Shown: positions 40,496 to 50,920, counted from the first letter of the stretch. The stretch: 64,000 bases of DNA from Viola odorata (GCA_963691705.1 OY829545.1:44379475-44443474), one strand, 5' to 3'. Translations and numbers: made by a program. Notes: generated by a model not told the origin, from the letters alone.

Positions 40496-42661
40496 TCATT
40501 TGTAGGTGTCTTCTCGGAAGTATATGGGCAAAGTAATCATCCCCGTGATAGGGATTGGAACCCCATCAACGCCGACTATTGGCCGTTTGCTAGGCGTTAG
40601 CTCATTATCAGGTCGCTTCATGAGATTGTATGCTTCCAGCGAAAAGAGGTTCACCGCGCTCCCGTTATCAATAAGAGTTCTTCGGATTCCATGACTGGCG
40701 ATGACGGGCGTAACCACCAATGCATCATTGTGCGGATAGACGACGCCTTTCTCGTCCTCTTCGGAAAAGGATAATATCATTCGATCCAAGATGCCTATCG
40801 CATCTTCTTTTCTCGTCATGCCATCACGTGTGCGCTTGTCTCCTTTTGCGGCTGTCAGATGCTCTGATTCGTCCATATAAGGGGTTCCTCCCGTGATAAT
40901 GTTAATCATAGGGATATATTCATCATCAACCGTAAGAGTTTCCCTATCTTTTCCTCTGAGAGCATCATCCTTCTGCGGAACGCGAGGAGGAACTGGTGGT
41001 TCGTCTGCTGTCCTTTTCATGAGATTATTTCTGGCATCTTCTCTTATCTGGGTGGCAAATTCTCCTAAATATCCTTCTTCCACCAAACGTTCTATCGTCG
41101 ATCTTAACTCCCTGCACGCTTCTGTGGAATGGCCCCTGGCTTTGTGGAATTTACAATAAGCATTCTCCCTTCTCCCTAGAAGCACTCCTGGTTTCGTAGG
41201 TGCGGGGTAGCGGATGGGAAGATTTCGTTGTTCCGCTATCGCTAAAATCTCTGCCCTTGGTACGTTAAGAGAAGGAAAATCTGGGTCGTACGTCCGATTC
41301 TTATAAGAATCCCCGTGACGTCGAGAGGAGGAACCACCGGTTTTTCCCTTCGAAAAATGACCCTTTTGTCTGTTGGAGGCCTTGGGGATATGATCCTTTC
41401 GCCTGGCGTAATCGTCAGGAAGGGGCTTCGTGGGAGCAGCGGCAATTTGAGATGTCCCCTGCGGCACATTATACGTCCTATCTCTGTTTTCTTCTTCTTC
41501 CATTTTCGCATAATTATGGGCTTTAAGTCTCAACGCATCTAAAGTCACTGGAGGGTCCACCATGAGCGCGTCTTTCAGCTTTCCATAGAGGCAGTTCCTT
41601 TTCAGAGCTTCTATAGCAAAATCAATAGTAACGCCCGGCGTTAAGGACATTTCCAAATCGAAGCGACTAAGAAATTCCTTTAAGGTTTCTTGAGGCCTTC
41701 GTTGTATGTCAAATAACGCGGCGGCAGATTTCCTGATTGGAATTGCCGTGCTAAATCTGCTCCGGAATTTAGATTCTAATTGTGAGAAATTATTAATGGA
41801 TCCACCAGAGAGACCCTCAAACCAGAGACGCGCAACGCCCGATAATGTCATAACAAATATTTGGCATAACGCCGCATCACTGTAGGTCTGAAACTGAACA
41901 AAATCCTTCACTTTATTAATGTGCGAGATGGGATCCTTGGTGCCATCATAAATATCAGTGGGAAGCTTCACGTGCCGACTGACCCTGTGACGCCTTATAC
42001 GACGGCTAAATGGGTGGCCCGATGTATCATCAAGAATTTCACGCGCCTGACGCGGAGGAGACATTTCGGCCTGACGCCCCCTATTTCGTGGTTCTGGCGT
42101 AAGATGTCGTCTAGGAGATCGACTGCGGCTCCTGAGTGAACGACTTCGATACCTTCGACTACTGGATCTTTCACTGTACTCGGGAGATAAACTTCTGTTG
42201 GTTCCTTCCCTCCGTCCGTCCCACCGGTTCCTAACCCCCTCAAGCTGCCTGTCTCCTTGTAGGAGGAGACCTTGCAGCATTTGTGGTACGTAAGCCTCTA
42301 CTCTTCCTTGAGTAAACTGCTCAACACTAATCGGAGGATTTCCCGCGGATAAAGGCATCTGGAGGTTTTCTGGAAACAACGGTGATAAAGGTCGATCAGC
42401 GACAATAGATGGTGTGAACATGACGCGGGGAGGGAGACTAGATCCAGAAGCACCAGGCGTGACTCTTGCAGCCATTTCAGTCAAATATTCCAGCCGAGAA
42501 TGAAGGGCCGCTATTTCCATTGCAAAGGGATGTTCACGGTTGAGCACAGATCCCCCCGAAAGAGGAGTGGAGAAATCAGATCCCGCTATCTGAGATGACA
42601 AGATGTCCGTCTGCGACGAGGCCAGTCCCCAGCAATTCCAGCCGAGAGGTCCAAAGATCAC
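40496..42661 (-). pseudogene. gag: Tat element 1 gag and start of protease
   Basis: A 721-codon open stretch. The first ATG in a plausible context is at 42520 (MEIAALHSRLEYLTEMAARV); the true start may be upstream. The order is an Arg/Ser-rich region (RRYRSRSLRSRSRSPRR), the capsid-type gag domain (LPTDIYDGTKDPISHINKVK, DAALCQIFVMTLSGVARLWF, SGGSINNFSQLESKFRSRF, RRPQETLKEFLSRFDLEM), a linker with one CCHC-like site (YCKFHKARGHSTEACRELRS) and the protease start (VVTPVIASHGIRRTLIDNGS, AVNLFSLEAYNLMK). The frame ends with TGA at 40496. Gag builds the particle; the CCHC-like site binds RNA. Confidence 0.85.
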
Positions 42662-42865
42662 GAAATAATTGGTTGTGTCGTCATAGAGAGATCAGCAGTA
42701 GCAAAAGGGAATAACTGTCTGCGGATTGAGAAAGGGATATTAGAGGATGATGATCGGATCGGCTCCGATCCCGTGATCATGACCGTTCCAATCTTCCGAC
42801 TAGACGGAGCTTGGCTATTAAGGACGCTCACTTAATATACCAAAGCTCTCAATGAAAGCACTATT
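42662..42865 (-). other. Leader and primer-site region of Tat element 1
   Basis: Directly inside the 5' LTR the minus strand reads AATAGTGCTTTCATTGAGAG and then CTTTGGTATATTAAGTGAGC. A typical primer site ending complementary to CCA two or three bases from the LTR is not evident, so I do not call the primer. The rest is the untranslated leader before gag. Confidence 0.5.
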
Positions 42866-43387
42866 TGATAAGATTCAATGTCGATCTTGTAAGATTCGGA
42901 GTCGTGCCTGATCGAAACGGTGGCGATCGGTGCCGGATGTACCTGCAAAGCGCCGGAGGGGGGGCTCCGGCGTAGACACTCCGATGCTTAAGTCAGTTCG
43001 GGTTTCAAAAATAAGAGAGGTTCGTCTGGGTGATCTCGATCTTACCTTCTGATTGGAAAAGTAGGGGTATTTATAGGCCTATTCGGTGATACCTGGCGAT
43101 AACAATCCAGGCGATGTCTGATGGTGACGTCACAAGCGATACCGATGGATGACGTCATGAGCGATATCTAACGGGGCTGCCGGGAGCGATAAACTCGTGG
43201 GTCCCTAGGATGGGATGGTGTCGTGCGTATAGAGTCGCGTGAGTCCCCCCCCGCTGATGTCGACCATCCTAGGAATCCTTCGCCGATTCTGGGGCGATAT
43301 GAAGATATCCTACGGCTCTTATGGGAAATCGTCCCGGCGGGAGCCGCAAGTGTGGTAGAACCGTTAGGGTTGTCTTAATTGTTATCA
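42866..43387 (-). repeat. 5' LTR of Tat element 1
   Basis: Same sequence as 27435-27957 with about 3% difference. It contains the minus-strand TATA box TATAAATA at 43068-43075 and two TGACGTCA sites at 43125-43132 and 43150-43157. In element orientation this LTR would drive the gag-pol RNA. It ends with TTATCA, followed by the duplicated ATACG at 43388-43392. Confidence 0.9.
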
Positions 43388-43429
43388 ATACGAAATTTAC
43401 GTGATGACATGATAAGCGCAGAAACATTT

Positions 43430-43850
43430 AATTGTAGTTGACGATTTACAGGGGTTTTAAAACAGTTGATGACTTGCAGGAAATAAAACAATTGATATTT
43501 GCGGAATAATTTCCAGCAGTATGATGAGTGCGGGAATTAAAACAATTGATATTTTAACAGGAAATAGACAGTTTGATATTTTGCAGAAAAATAAACAATT
43601 GGATATTTGCAGAAAATAAACAATTTGATATTTGTAGAAAATAAAACAATTGATATTGCGGAAGAATTTCCAGCAGTTTGCGAAAAATTAAAGCAGTTGA
43701 TATTGCGAAAAATAAAACAATTGATATTGCAGAAAATAAAACAGTTGATATTTGCAGAAAATAAAACAGTTGATGTTTGCGGAAGAATTTCCAGCAGTTT
43801 GCGAAAAATTAAAGCAGTTGATATTTACGAGAATTAAAATGCGACCGACC
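43430..43850 (-). repeat. ~28-bp A/T-rich tandem repeats in the solo LTR
   Basis: About fourteen copies of a unit like AAAATAAAACAATTGATATT plus TGCAG follow each other. A longer period also shows: GCGGAAGAATTTCCAGCAGT plus TTGCG recurs near 43660 and 43780. The array is in the second half of the split LTR and distinct from the 58-bp array. Confidence 0.75.
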
Positions 43851-44123
43851 ATGTAGGCGGTAAAATGAATGACTGAATTTAAATTGCCGAAAGTAAATTG
43901 CGAAAATTTAAAGTGCGAATAATTTAAAAAGTTGATAAGTACAGAAAATTAAACAGTTGATATTGCGAAAAAATAATCATACGAAGCATACGAATTATTT
44001 TTACGAAAAAGAGTGATCCGAGGTTTCGGAAAGAATTGAAAATGGGCTGGGCCCAGTTGAAAAAGGAAAAGAAAATTGAAATGGGCCAGGAGTAGTTCTT
44101 GGCCCAAGGAAAATGAATTAAAC

Positions 44124-44184
44124 GGTGATGGGCCAAGCCCATCACCCATGCATACGTGAACAGTGCCGAGACATGGCACTGTTC
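44124..44184 (-). repeat. Two perfect inverted repeats in the solo LTR
   Basis: GGTGATGGGC (44124-44133) pairs with GCCCATCACC (44137-44146) across CAA. GAACAGTGCC (44158-44167) pairs with GGCACTGTTC (44175-44184) across a 7-nt loop. Both have perfect 10-bp arms. The plus-strand element's LTR is truncated before this part, so conservation cannot be checked here. Confidence 0.65.
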
Positions 44185-45626
44185 GTCTCCTTCCTTGGTC
44201 GCCGGCGCTACTGCCGGCGGCCAAGCTCCGGCTTCCCTTGCTTGTTTCTCGCGATCTTCGTACCGAGACGCTCGTCTCCTCGACGGTGTCTCGACCGTAC
44301 GAACCTCGGGTTTTAATTCAAAACACACTGAGTTTAATTTTGAAAAAATGACAAAACTGTTAATTATCGAAAACTAATTAATTCGCACAATCTAGCTAAC
44401 GATTTTTAAAATTGAAGGTATGTATTTAATCTACATCATGTATGTGAATTAATGGGATAAAAACTAGCAATTTATTTGCTTGAAATCGAGCCAAACGAAT
44501 TAAAGAAGAAAAATGGCCAAAAAACCGAAAGTGAGCTAGAGAGAGAAAGCTCACCGGCGAAGCTTGAACTGGACAATCGATGCTCTAAATGAGCTATCAA
44601 TCAAGAGAGGGAGGAAGAGCAAGTTCTCCTTGCAATTTTGGTGCCCTTGAAACGTTAGGAGGAGGCTGGTATTTATAGCCACATATCGCGTGGCTTTGGA
44701 GGGAGAGTACTGCGCGTGGTGGCTGCTTGTCACGGTGTCGAGGCTACGGCGGTGTGAGGTGGCAGGTCTAGGGCTGGAAGTGATGGCTTGGACGGGATAG
44801 GACGTCGGAGTAGGCAGCTCGGTGGTCTGCTCCTCTGTTGCTTCGCGTCTACGCTGTTCATGTGCACCATGCACATGAACTCCCTTAAATGGTCAACCGT
44901 TTATCTGGTTGACTTTTCATGGTTGACCAGATCAACGATTGAGATCAAAAGCCCTTTTAGTTTTATTTAAATGGCCTCGAGCCGAGTCTCGCGAGCAATC
45001 GTTCGAACTTTTTGAACCGAAGTTACCTGCGTGTAGAGAAAAATACGACGAGTCTAACCGTATACAGCGAATAATGAAAATTTTCCGTTTGGCGCGTTTA
45101 TTTTCTCGTTCAAAAACGCGAAACGCGCGAACGGAAAAATAAAAACATTACGTCAAAAATTACACGAAACGCTGTAGACCGTTGCGAGCAGAAAAAATCT
45201 AGCAACAAGTTGATGGAAAACATTTTAAAGTCAAGCTATTGTCCGAGCGAATTTACTCGGGTCCAATAAAAGCTCGAATAAAAATAATAATAAAATAATA
45301 AAAATACTAAAAAATGCGCTAAAATGTTAAAAATACTAAAATTCGTGTGATGACCTAAAACGAAGAAAAAACTAGCAAACGACTGCCGGATAGTCAAAAA
45401 TGTGATTTTTAAGGCTAAAAATAATATTGATAATAATAATGAAAATACATGCCGAAAAATTAAAAATGCGATTTCGAAAGCTGACGATGCTAACGATGAT
45501 GCTAAAATGCAACGAAACACCTAAAAATGCTAGCGACAGTAGACCAACTGAAAATGACTATAAATTAACTAAATAACAGAAATGCTAAAATTGATTAAAA
45601 ATGGTGTCAAAATTCGGGTATCAACA

Positions 45627-45778
45627 CTAACCCCGACATCATGTTCTATAGCCTTGGAAAAAATTAGGCTATGATCCGCATAGACAAGGTGACTCACCAC
45701 CAGAACCTGCCTGCAAATCTAGAACCTATAGAGTCTACCTGATTCAATCGCGGCTATGAGTATAGCTAATAAACCTTT
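45627..45778 (-). pseudogene. LINE copy B, upstream RT fragment
   Basis: The minus strand reads KGLLAILIAAIESGRLYRF and, after a stop, VLVVSHLVYADHSLIFSKA. This is the RT palm segment with the YADD box changed to YADH. Joining 45627 to 25971 across the solo LTR (minus one CTAAC) continues into the VNMDKSEVAF block, as in plant LINEs. The upstream remainder is cut off by the copia LTR at 45779. Confidence 0.75.
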
Positions 45779-46060
45779 TGTTGGGGTTACTTCTTAGTTG
45801 GAAATGAAATCAAGCTAGGATAAGAAAGAATAAATGACAATGAGATAAAGGATTTATGTGGTTCGGTCTAGCCGCACAAATATTATTGCTCTCAACGATG
45901 ATTTTTCAATTACAAGAGAAGTTATTTATAGGGGAAGAGACTAGCATATGTTGTCAACTTCTAATACCACACAAATTATTCTAATTAACTAAGACTATAA
46001 GTTCTACTCCTACTCCTATTAGGAGTTCTACTTAGCTAAACAGACTCCACATACTCAACA
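45779..46060 (-). repeat. 3' LTR of the copia element
   Basis: 282 bp from TGTTGGGGTTACTTC to TCCACATACTCAACA on the plus strand, TG...CA on both strands. The polypurine tract on the minus strand is AAGTGGGAGAT directly next to the LTR (46061-46071). TTATTTATAGGGGAAG near 45930 gives a minus-strand TATA-like CTATAAATAA. Confidence 0.8.
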
Positions 46061-46279
46061 ATCTCCCACTTGGAGGTTGATCACAGGTTCACTCTCACTC
46101 TTGTAACTCTAGTAAAACCCAACCTGCATTAAGCAACTCTTTATGTGCGGTGCCTTTTCAATAATCAGTTCTGAAGGTCAGTTGAAGTTATGCAAAACTT
46201 CAACTTCTCTTAGTAACCACCTTGGTCAGCATATCTACTAGATTCCTTGAACCAAGGATTTTCTTCAAGGACAAAGTAC

Positions 46280-47155
46280 CATCACTAATCAACTCCCTAA
46301 TAAAATGATATCTCAGCTAGATATGTTTTGTCCTAACATGAAAAACAGGATTCTTCACAAGGTGAATGGCACTCTGACTATCGCTGTACAAAGCACTGTC
46401 ATCTTATTTCTTGCCCAACTCCTCAAGAAAGTTCTTCAACCAAATCATTTCTTTACCAGCTTCTAAAATAGCCATGTACTCTGCTTCTGTGGTTGAAAGA
46501 GCAACACTCTTTTGAAGTCGAGACATCCAACTAACTACTGTGCCACCCAAAGTGAAGGTATATTCTGTAGTACTTTTCTTATATCCAAGCAACCACCTAA
46601 ATCTGCATCAGAGAATCCTTCCAAGATAACATCTTTCCTGCGTAAACATCATGCAACCTTAGAAGTACCTCTCAAGTAGCGTAACAGCCACTTAACAGCT
46701 TCCCAATGCTCTCTCCTAGGATTAGACATGAATCTGCTAACAACTCCCACTGCATGAGCAATGTCTGGCCTCGTGCACACCATAGCGTACATCAAACTAC
46801 CAACAGCAGATGCATACGGAACATTAGCCATTTCTTTCTTGTCTTCATCCATCTGAGGTGACTGCTTCTTTGTGAGATTGAACTGGGCTCTCAAAGGCGT
46901 ACTTATGATCTTAGCATGCTGAAGGTTAAACTTATTTAACACCTTCCCAATGTACTTCTCTTGAGACAATTTCAAAGTACCTTCACTTCTATCTCTGATG
47001 ATGCTCATACCAAGTATTTACTTTGAGGGACCCAAATCCTTCATTTCAAACTCTAGAGACATTTGTCTCTTCAACTTGTTGATTTTCCTCATCTCAGATC
47101 CTGCGATTAACATGTCATCAACATATAGCAACAGTATAATATAAGATGAATCAAA
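46280..47155 (-). pseudogene. RT: Copia RT C-terminal part and RNase H
   Basis: The minus strand shows LLLYVDDMLIAGS (intact YVDD, about 47105-47145), then KLSQEKYIGKVLNKFNLQHA, NVPYASAVGSLMYAMVCTRP and HWEAVKWLLRYLRGT (47008-46649). After a frameshift the RNase H follows (TVVSWMSRLQKSVALSTTEA, EYMAILEAGKEMIWLKNFLE, 46592-46404) and then, past a stop, LYSDSQSAIHLVKNPVFH. All copia landmarks are in order. Multiple stops and one frameshift inactivate it. Confidence 0.85.
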
Positions 47156-47640
47156 TTACTTTATGTAGCAACAATGATCCATTGTCCTTATCATAAAGCT
47201 ATCAAACTTCAAGTACCACTGTCTTGGTGATTGCTTCAAACCATACAAGCTCTTCTTTATCTTGCAGACCATGTCCTCTTTCCCAGCTACCGGGAATCCC
47301 TCTAGTTGTACCATATAGATGTGCTCCTTAAGATCACCATGTAAGAACGCAGTCTTCACATCTAACTGCTCTAGGTGTAATTCCTCTGCAACCACAATAC
47401 CCAAAACAAGTCTGATAGTAGTCATCTTGACAACCGGAGAAAAAATCTCATTATAGTCAATGGCCTTTTCCTGCTGAAAACCTTTCACCACTAACTTTGT
47501 CTTGTATCTCTTGCTGCCATCAAGTTCTTCTTTAATCTTGAACACCCATTTGTTCTGCAAAGCCTTTTTTCCTACTAGTAACTTAGTCAACGACCCAGTC
47601 TCATTCTTCTTAAGCGAACTCATCTCCTCGTTCATGGCTA
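47156..47640 (-). pseudogene. RT: Copia reverse transcriptase N-terminal part
   Basis: NKWVFKIKEELDGSKRYKTK, LVVKGFQQEKAIDYNEIFSP, LEQLDVKTAFLHGDLKEHIY and CKIKKSLYGLKQSPRQWYLK are the standard copia RT blocks, including the first catalytic Asp (LDVKTAFLHG). The frame is shared with the integrase region upstream and ends at a TAA near 47156, just before the YVDD part. Related copia proteins have a sense codon there. Confidence 0.9.
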
Positions 47641-47893
47641 GCTCTCACTAAACTAACTCATCCATCTGGATTGCCTCTGAATAACTCTCAGGCTCACCAT
47701 CCTTAGTCAAAATCAAGTAATAAACTGAAGGAGAGAATCTTTGTGGCGGTCACGAAACTCTATTTGATCTTCTTACTACAGTATCTGAGGTAACTGGGAC
47801 TACCTCCTCAGCATCTGTGTTTGCCAAACTCCCACTATTTCTTGTAATAATATCCTCTGTAATGTCTTCCAACACAATTTGTTCTTTAATTTC

Positions 47894-48697
47894 TTATTTC
47901 TTTGTAATTTCAGAATCTGTCGTAAGCTTATCCTTATACATTGCATTCTCATTGAAGGTGACACCCCTGCTTCTAATGACTTTCCTGTTCAACTCATCCC
48001 AGAAATGGTACCCCATCTCATCTGAGCCATAACCAATAAAAGTAACCTTCTTTGCTTTAGGATCAAGCTTATCCTTACCAGAATCTTTAACACGCACATA
48101 AGAAATATAACCAAAAACTCTCAAGTGTGAAAGTGTTACCTCTTTTTCTTGCCACTCTTCCTCGGGAATCTTGAGTCCCAAAGGAACTGAGGGTCCTCTG
48201 TTAATGAAATATGTTGTTGTGCTAACTGCATCTGCCTAAAACATCTTTGGCAATCATGCATGTATCCTCATACTCTCGGCTCTCTCATTCAAGGTCCTAT
48301 TCATTCGCTCTGCAACTTCATTCTGTTGCGATGTCTCGAGAATGGTCTTTATCATTCTAATTTTGTGTTCTACACAATAGGCTTTGAACTCGTCACTATT
48401 GTATTCACCCCTATTATCTAATTTCAAGCTCTTAATTTTCAACCGTGTCTGGTTTTCAACTTCTGCCTTCCATTTCTTAAAGGTTTCAAACACTTTAGAT
48501 TTATTTTTCAGAAAATAAACCCATACCTTTCTAGTGGAATCATCAATAAAGGTGACATAATAGCATGATCCTCCTAAAGAGGCAACTATAATTGGTCTGT
48601 ACACATCGTTCAGACTTGGGTGCATTCCCTGATTTTGCAAAAGTAACTCATTTCTGCTTCCCAAACACACATGGTTCACAGAATCCAACTTCCACAT
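47894..48697 (-). pseudogene. IN: Copia integrase
   Basis: Core: PIIVASLGGSCYYVTFIDDS, TRKVWVYFLKNKSKVFETFK, SLKLDNRGEYNSDEF and ETSQQNEVAERMNRTLNERA. The usual 'SDNGGEY' is LDNRGEY, so Asp and Glu are kept but neighbours changed. After a stop at 48254 the same frame continues with the C-terminal part (VTLSHLRVFGYISYVRVKDS, KVTFIGYGSDEMGYHFWDEL). Frame continuity from here through RT shows that this was one polyprotein, broken mostly by point mutations. Confidence 0.85.
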
Positions 48698-48767
48698 TCT
48701 TCAATTCTAGTATCTTACCCTTATAAGCTAGCAGTTTCATACCCTTCTAACTCATATGCCCAAGCCT

Positions 48768-49271
48768 TTAGTGCCAAAGAATCGACGGACCAACATCACC
48801 AGTAACTGCATTAACCTCGTCACATGACTGTTCCATAGTATAAAGAGTTCCAACCTTATCACCACGAGTAACAACCATATTCCCCTTCACAACCTTCCAT
48901 TGCCTGTCTCCAAAGATAACACGATACCCTTCCTCATCCAACTGACCCATAGAGAGCAACATCCTCTTGAGTCCAAGAATGTACCTTACATCTTTTAACA
49001 AGCAGATTGTTCTAAAGGAGGTTCTGATATTGATGTCTTCTATACCTATAACGTCCAAAGTCTTGTCATTAGCAAGACGAACTTTACCAAAATTTCCAGT
49101 TCTGAAATTTAACATCGAATCCTTGTTTGGAGTGACATGGAATGATGCACCAAAATCCATAACCCAAGATTCAATAGGACACTCAACGCAACAAATCAGC
49201 GCATCATCTTCTTCCACTGTGTTAACTGAGTTATCCTCATTCTTCTTTGGTTTGGGGACTGTAGGAGCCAT
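48768..49271 (-). pseudogene. pro: Copia protease and GAG-pre-integrase domain
   Basis: ESWVMDFGASFHVTPNKDSM is the protease active-site strand. The usual D-S-G-A is D-F-G-A; the catalytic Asp is kept. It continues VRLANDKTLDVIGIEDINIR, CLLKDVRYILGLKRMLLSMG, QLDEEGYRVIFGDRQWKVVK and the GAG-pre-integrase segment MVVTRGDKVGTLYTM. A stop and a frameshift separate it from gag upstream and from integrase downstream. Confidence 0.85.
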
Positions 49272-49274
49272 ACA

Positions 49275-49805
49275 CTAATTCCTGAAGTGACCAATCTTTT
49301 GGCAATTCCAGCATACTATATCCTTGCGATTCTTGGACTGCCCTCTTTTCTTGGACTTCGATTTGTTACGCCCTTGATTTTGCCCCTTCCTAAATTTTCT
49401 GCCTCTACCATCCATACTCAGTATGGAACCTGATGATTCTCCAAAATTTCTCCTACAAATATCCTCTCCAAGAATCGAGTCATGAATTCCTGTGAACGTT
49501 AGCTTAGTAGTCTCAGACGAACTACTAACTATTGTGACAAACCCTGACCAGCTGTCAGGTAACAAGGACAACAACAACAAGGCATGTACTTCATCATCGA
49601 ATTTAATCTCAACGGAGACTAATCTAGACAGTATAAAATTAAATTCGTTCACATGGTCAGCAACAGAATCACCTTCTTTCATCCTCGTATTGACTAAAAG
49701 TCGAATCAAATATACTTTATTAGCAGCAAAGGGTTTTTCGTAAAGATTTGATAACGCTTTAATTAGTCTATGTGTAGTCTTCTCACCAACGATGTTGTAA
49801 GCAAC
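49275..49805 (-). pseudogene. gag: Copia gag, truncated by insertion
   Basis: The minus strand reads ALSNLYEKPFAANKVYLIRL, LVNTRMKEGDSVADHVNEFN, ILSRLVSVEIKFDDEVHALL, LLSLLPDSWSGFVTIVSSS and ends with a CCHC zinc knuckle start, CWNCQKIGHFRN. This is the UBN2-type gag of copia elements. The N-terminal part is cut at 49805/49806, where the LTR of Tat element 2 begins. The zinc knuckle ends at a stop where the last Cys would be near. Confidence 0.85.
49801..49805. repeat. Candidate target site GCAAC of Tat element 2
   Basis: The five bases before the LTR start (TAATAAGATTC at 49806, TG changed to TA) are GCAAC. The partner copy is not in the window because the other end of the element is lost or beyond it. 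Confidence 0.4.
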
Positions 49806-50336
49806 TAATAAGATTCGAACTTCGGGATGATCGGGGTGATGATTATGGCTGCTCGGAGTCACTCTAGTCACCATCAAGTGTACCTGCAAGGCACCGGAGG
49901 GGGGGCTCCAGCGTAGATACTCCGATGCTTAAGTTAGTATGGCTGTTCAAAATGGCAGAGGTTCGAGTAGCGATCGTAGGCTCTCCTGGCATTTTAAATG
50001 GTGGGGTATTTATAGGCCAAGCGAAGGCGTTACCTCTGGGGGGTGGGCGTTATCTAGGGAGATAACGCCTCAAGTGACATCATGGACGGCAGCCTCGAGT
50101 GACGTCAGGGACAATAGCTTCGAGTGACGTCATGGCTGTCCTAAGATGGTATAACGTCGTGCGTGTGGATAGATGATGCAGAAGACCCCTCCCCCGCTGA
50201 TGTCGACCATCCCAGGGCTCTTCTCTCGGAGAAGGGCGGTGACTTCCGCGGCATGCGCCCGATAGGTACTACCGTGTCCGACCTTAACGCGGGGGTTTTG
50301 ACGGAAACGCCCCTGAAATGGTCTTGATTGTTATCA
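49806..50336 (-). repeat. 3' LTR of Tat element 2
   Basis: From TAATAAGATTCGAA to GTCTTGATTGTTATCA, 531 bp. It shares CCTGCAAGGCACCGGAGG, GACACTCCGATGCTTAAG-like (GATACTCCGATGCTTAAG) and CCCCGCTGATGTCGACCATC with Tat element 1. The minus-strand TATA box TATAAATA is at 50007-50014. Three TGACG-type sites lie upstream: TGACATCA 50075-50082, TGACGTCA 50100-50107 and 50125-50132. Confidence 0.8.
50075..50132 (-). promoter_or_regulatory. Triple TGACGTCA-type sites in the LTR of Tat element 2
   Basis: Three sites spaced by 25 bp (50075, 50100, 50125) precede the minus-strand TATA box. The same 25-bp spacing is seen between the two sites of Tat element 1. One site carries TGACATCA. The equal spacing points to expansion or loss of a 25-bp unit (..AGTGACGTCATGG..). 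Confidence 0.65.
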
Positions 50337-50439
50337 CAAGCCCAACGGAAAATGAGCCCGAGTGTTTACTAAGGGTTGACACTTCTTTTTGTTTCTATCA
50401 TCCTGCGGCAGTTAACGGGATGGCTCGACCTTTGAGGGA

Positions 50440-50478
50440 CACGTGTCCACATCCACCACTTCTCTAAGGCCTATAAAT
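50440..50478 (+). promoter_or_regulatory. G-box and TATA box of p1 in Tat element 2
   Basis: GGACACGTGTCC, a 12-bp palindrome containing CACGTG (50440-50445), is followed by TATAAAT at 50472-50478. The p1 ATG lies 65 bp after the TATA box. Confidence 0.65.
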
Positions 50479-50536
50479 TTGAATTTTCTCCGCGCAAATT
50501 TCACATTTCTCTAGCATTTCTATTGGTATTTTCATC

Positions 50537-50920
50537 ATGGATGAATTGACAAGAAACTTCTTGCTCTCCAAAGCCCACACCTTGAAGAATCTGACTGAGG
50601 CCGATGTGGATTTCCTGGACACCATGATGAGAAAGACCTCTGAGGACATCATGGAGCTCCAGGGGATGATGACTCCGCTTCTGTCCAAGCAGCTTGGAAC
50701 TTCCCTAGAGGACTTCAGCCCTTTGGAAAGTGTGACGAAGTTGGCTGCCGTCGTCTCCCGCATCGAGGTGGTGGTCACCATGCTGCAACTCCGGAAGGTC
50801 TTGCTGGGGTGTTGCCTGAAGGGGATGAGGGTCTGCTCTTCTGAGCTGACCGCCATTGCGGATGCACTGAGGGAGGTTTCAGTGGTGTCGGGGGAGGACG
50901 ATACAGGGTCCAATGTCTGA
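50537..50920 (+). CDS. Antisense cassette gene p1, copy in Tat element 2
   Basis: Intact 127-aa ORF, MDELTRNFLLSKAHTLKNLT at the start and TGA at 50918. It matches the first copy (28934-29311) over its whole length at roughly 60% identity by eye with only a one-residue shift near the middle (LLSKQLGTSLED against LHSRLGATSLED). Many differences are conservative (K/R, D/E, L/M, I/V). The element around it is heavily mutated in gag-pol, so an intact p1 is notable, although a 381-bp frame can survive by chance. It is predicted helical and soluble; family unknown. AATAAA-type signals (CATAAATAAATAAATAA, about 50994) follow about 75 bp after the stop. Confidence 0.75.
   Translation: MDELTRNFLLSKAHTLKNLTEADVDFLDTMMRKTSEDIMELQGMMTPLLSKQLGTSLEDFSPLESVTKLAAVVSRIEVVVTMLQLRKVLLGCCLKGMRVCSSELTAIADALREVSVVSGEDDTGSNV

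Larger units (their letters stand above)
27435..43387 (-). mobile_element. Complete Tat-lineage Ty3/gypsy element with antisense gene cassette (Tat element 1)
   Basis: The element is 15.95 kb, has two LTRs of 523 and 522 bp, and is flanked by ATACG. On the minus strand it carries gag-protease-RT-RNaseH-aRNaseH-integrase (42661 to 36952). On the plus strand, between integrase and the 3' LTR, it carries four genes (28934-35850) here called p1 to p4. By hand count the LTRs differ at about 16 bases plus two homopolymer length changes, about 3%. The insertion is therefore fairly young yet already inactive, because gag-pol has stops and deletions. Tat lineage is supported by the second, archaeal-type RNase H and by antisense ORFs, both known for this lineage. 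Confidence 0.9.
25972..45626 (-). mobile_element. Solo LTR of the Ogre-like family, split by a nested Tat element
   Basis: Seen on the minus strand this LTR starts TGTTGATACCCGAATTTTGA (ending at 45626) and ends TTTCGGGGCGCGACA (at 25972). It has no internal region, is flanked by the 5-bp duplication CTAAC, and sits inside the RT frame of LINE copy B. It is therefore a solo LTR left by recombination between the two LTRs of a full element. Without the nested insertion (27435-43387 plus one TSD copy) it is about 3.7 kb long, the size range of Ogre LTRs. It contains two tandem repeat arrays (26890-27434 and 43430-43850) and several hairpins. Confidence 0.85.
45779..49805 (-). mobile_element. Ty1/copia element, 5' part lost beyond a nested insertion
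   Basis: Read on the minus strand: gag, protease, integrase, RT, RNase H, 3' LTR. Integrase before RT defines Ty1/copia. The 3' LTR is at 45779-46060. The gag start is interrupted at 49805/49806 by Tat element 2, so the 5' LTR is not seen before the window ends. It inserted in LINE copy B; the five bases before the LTR are CCTTT, but the partner TSD is out of reach. The integrase and RT wording resembles the Tork/Tnt1 branch, which is a tentative placement. Confidence 0.85.

Noticed and set aside
43607..43837. 76-codon repetitive frame
   Set aside because: Created by the 28-bp tandem repeat in the LTR.
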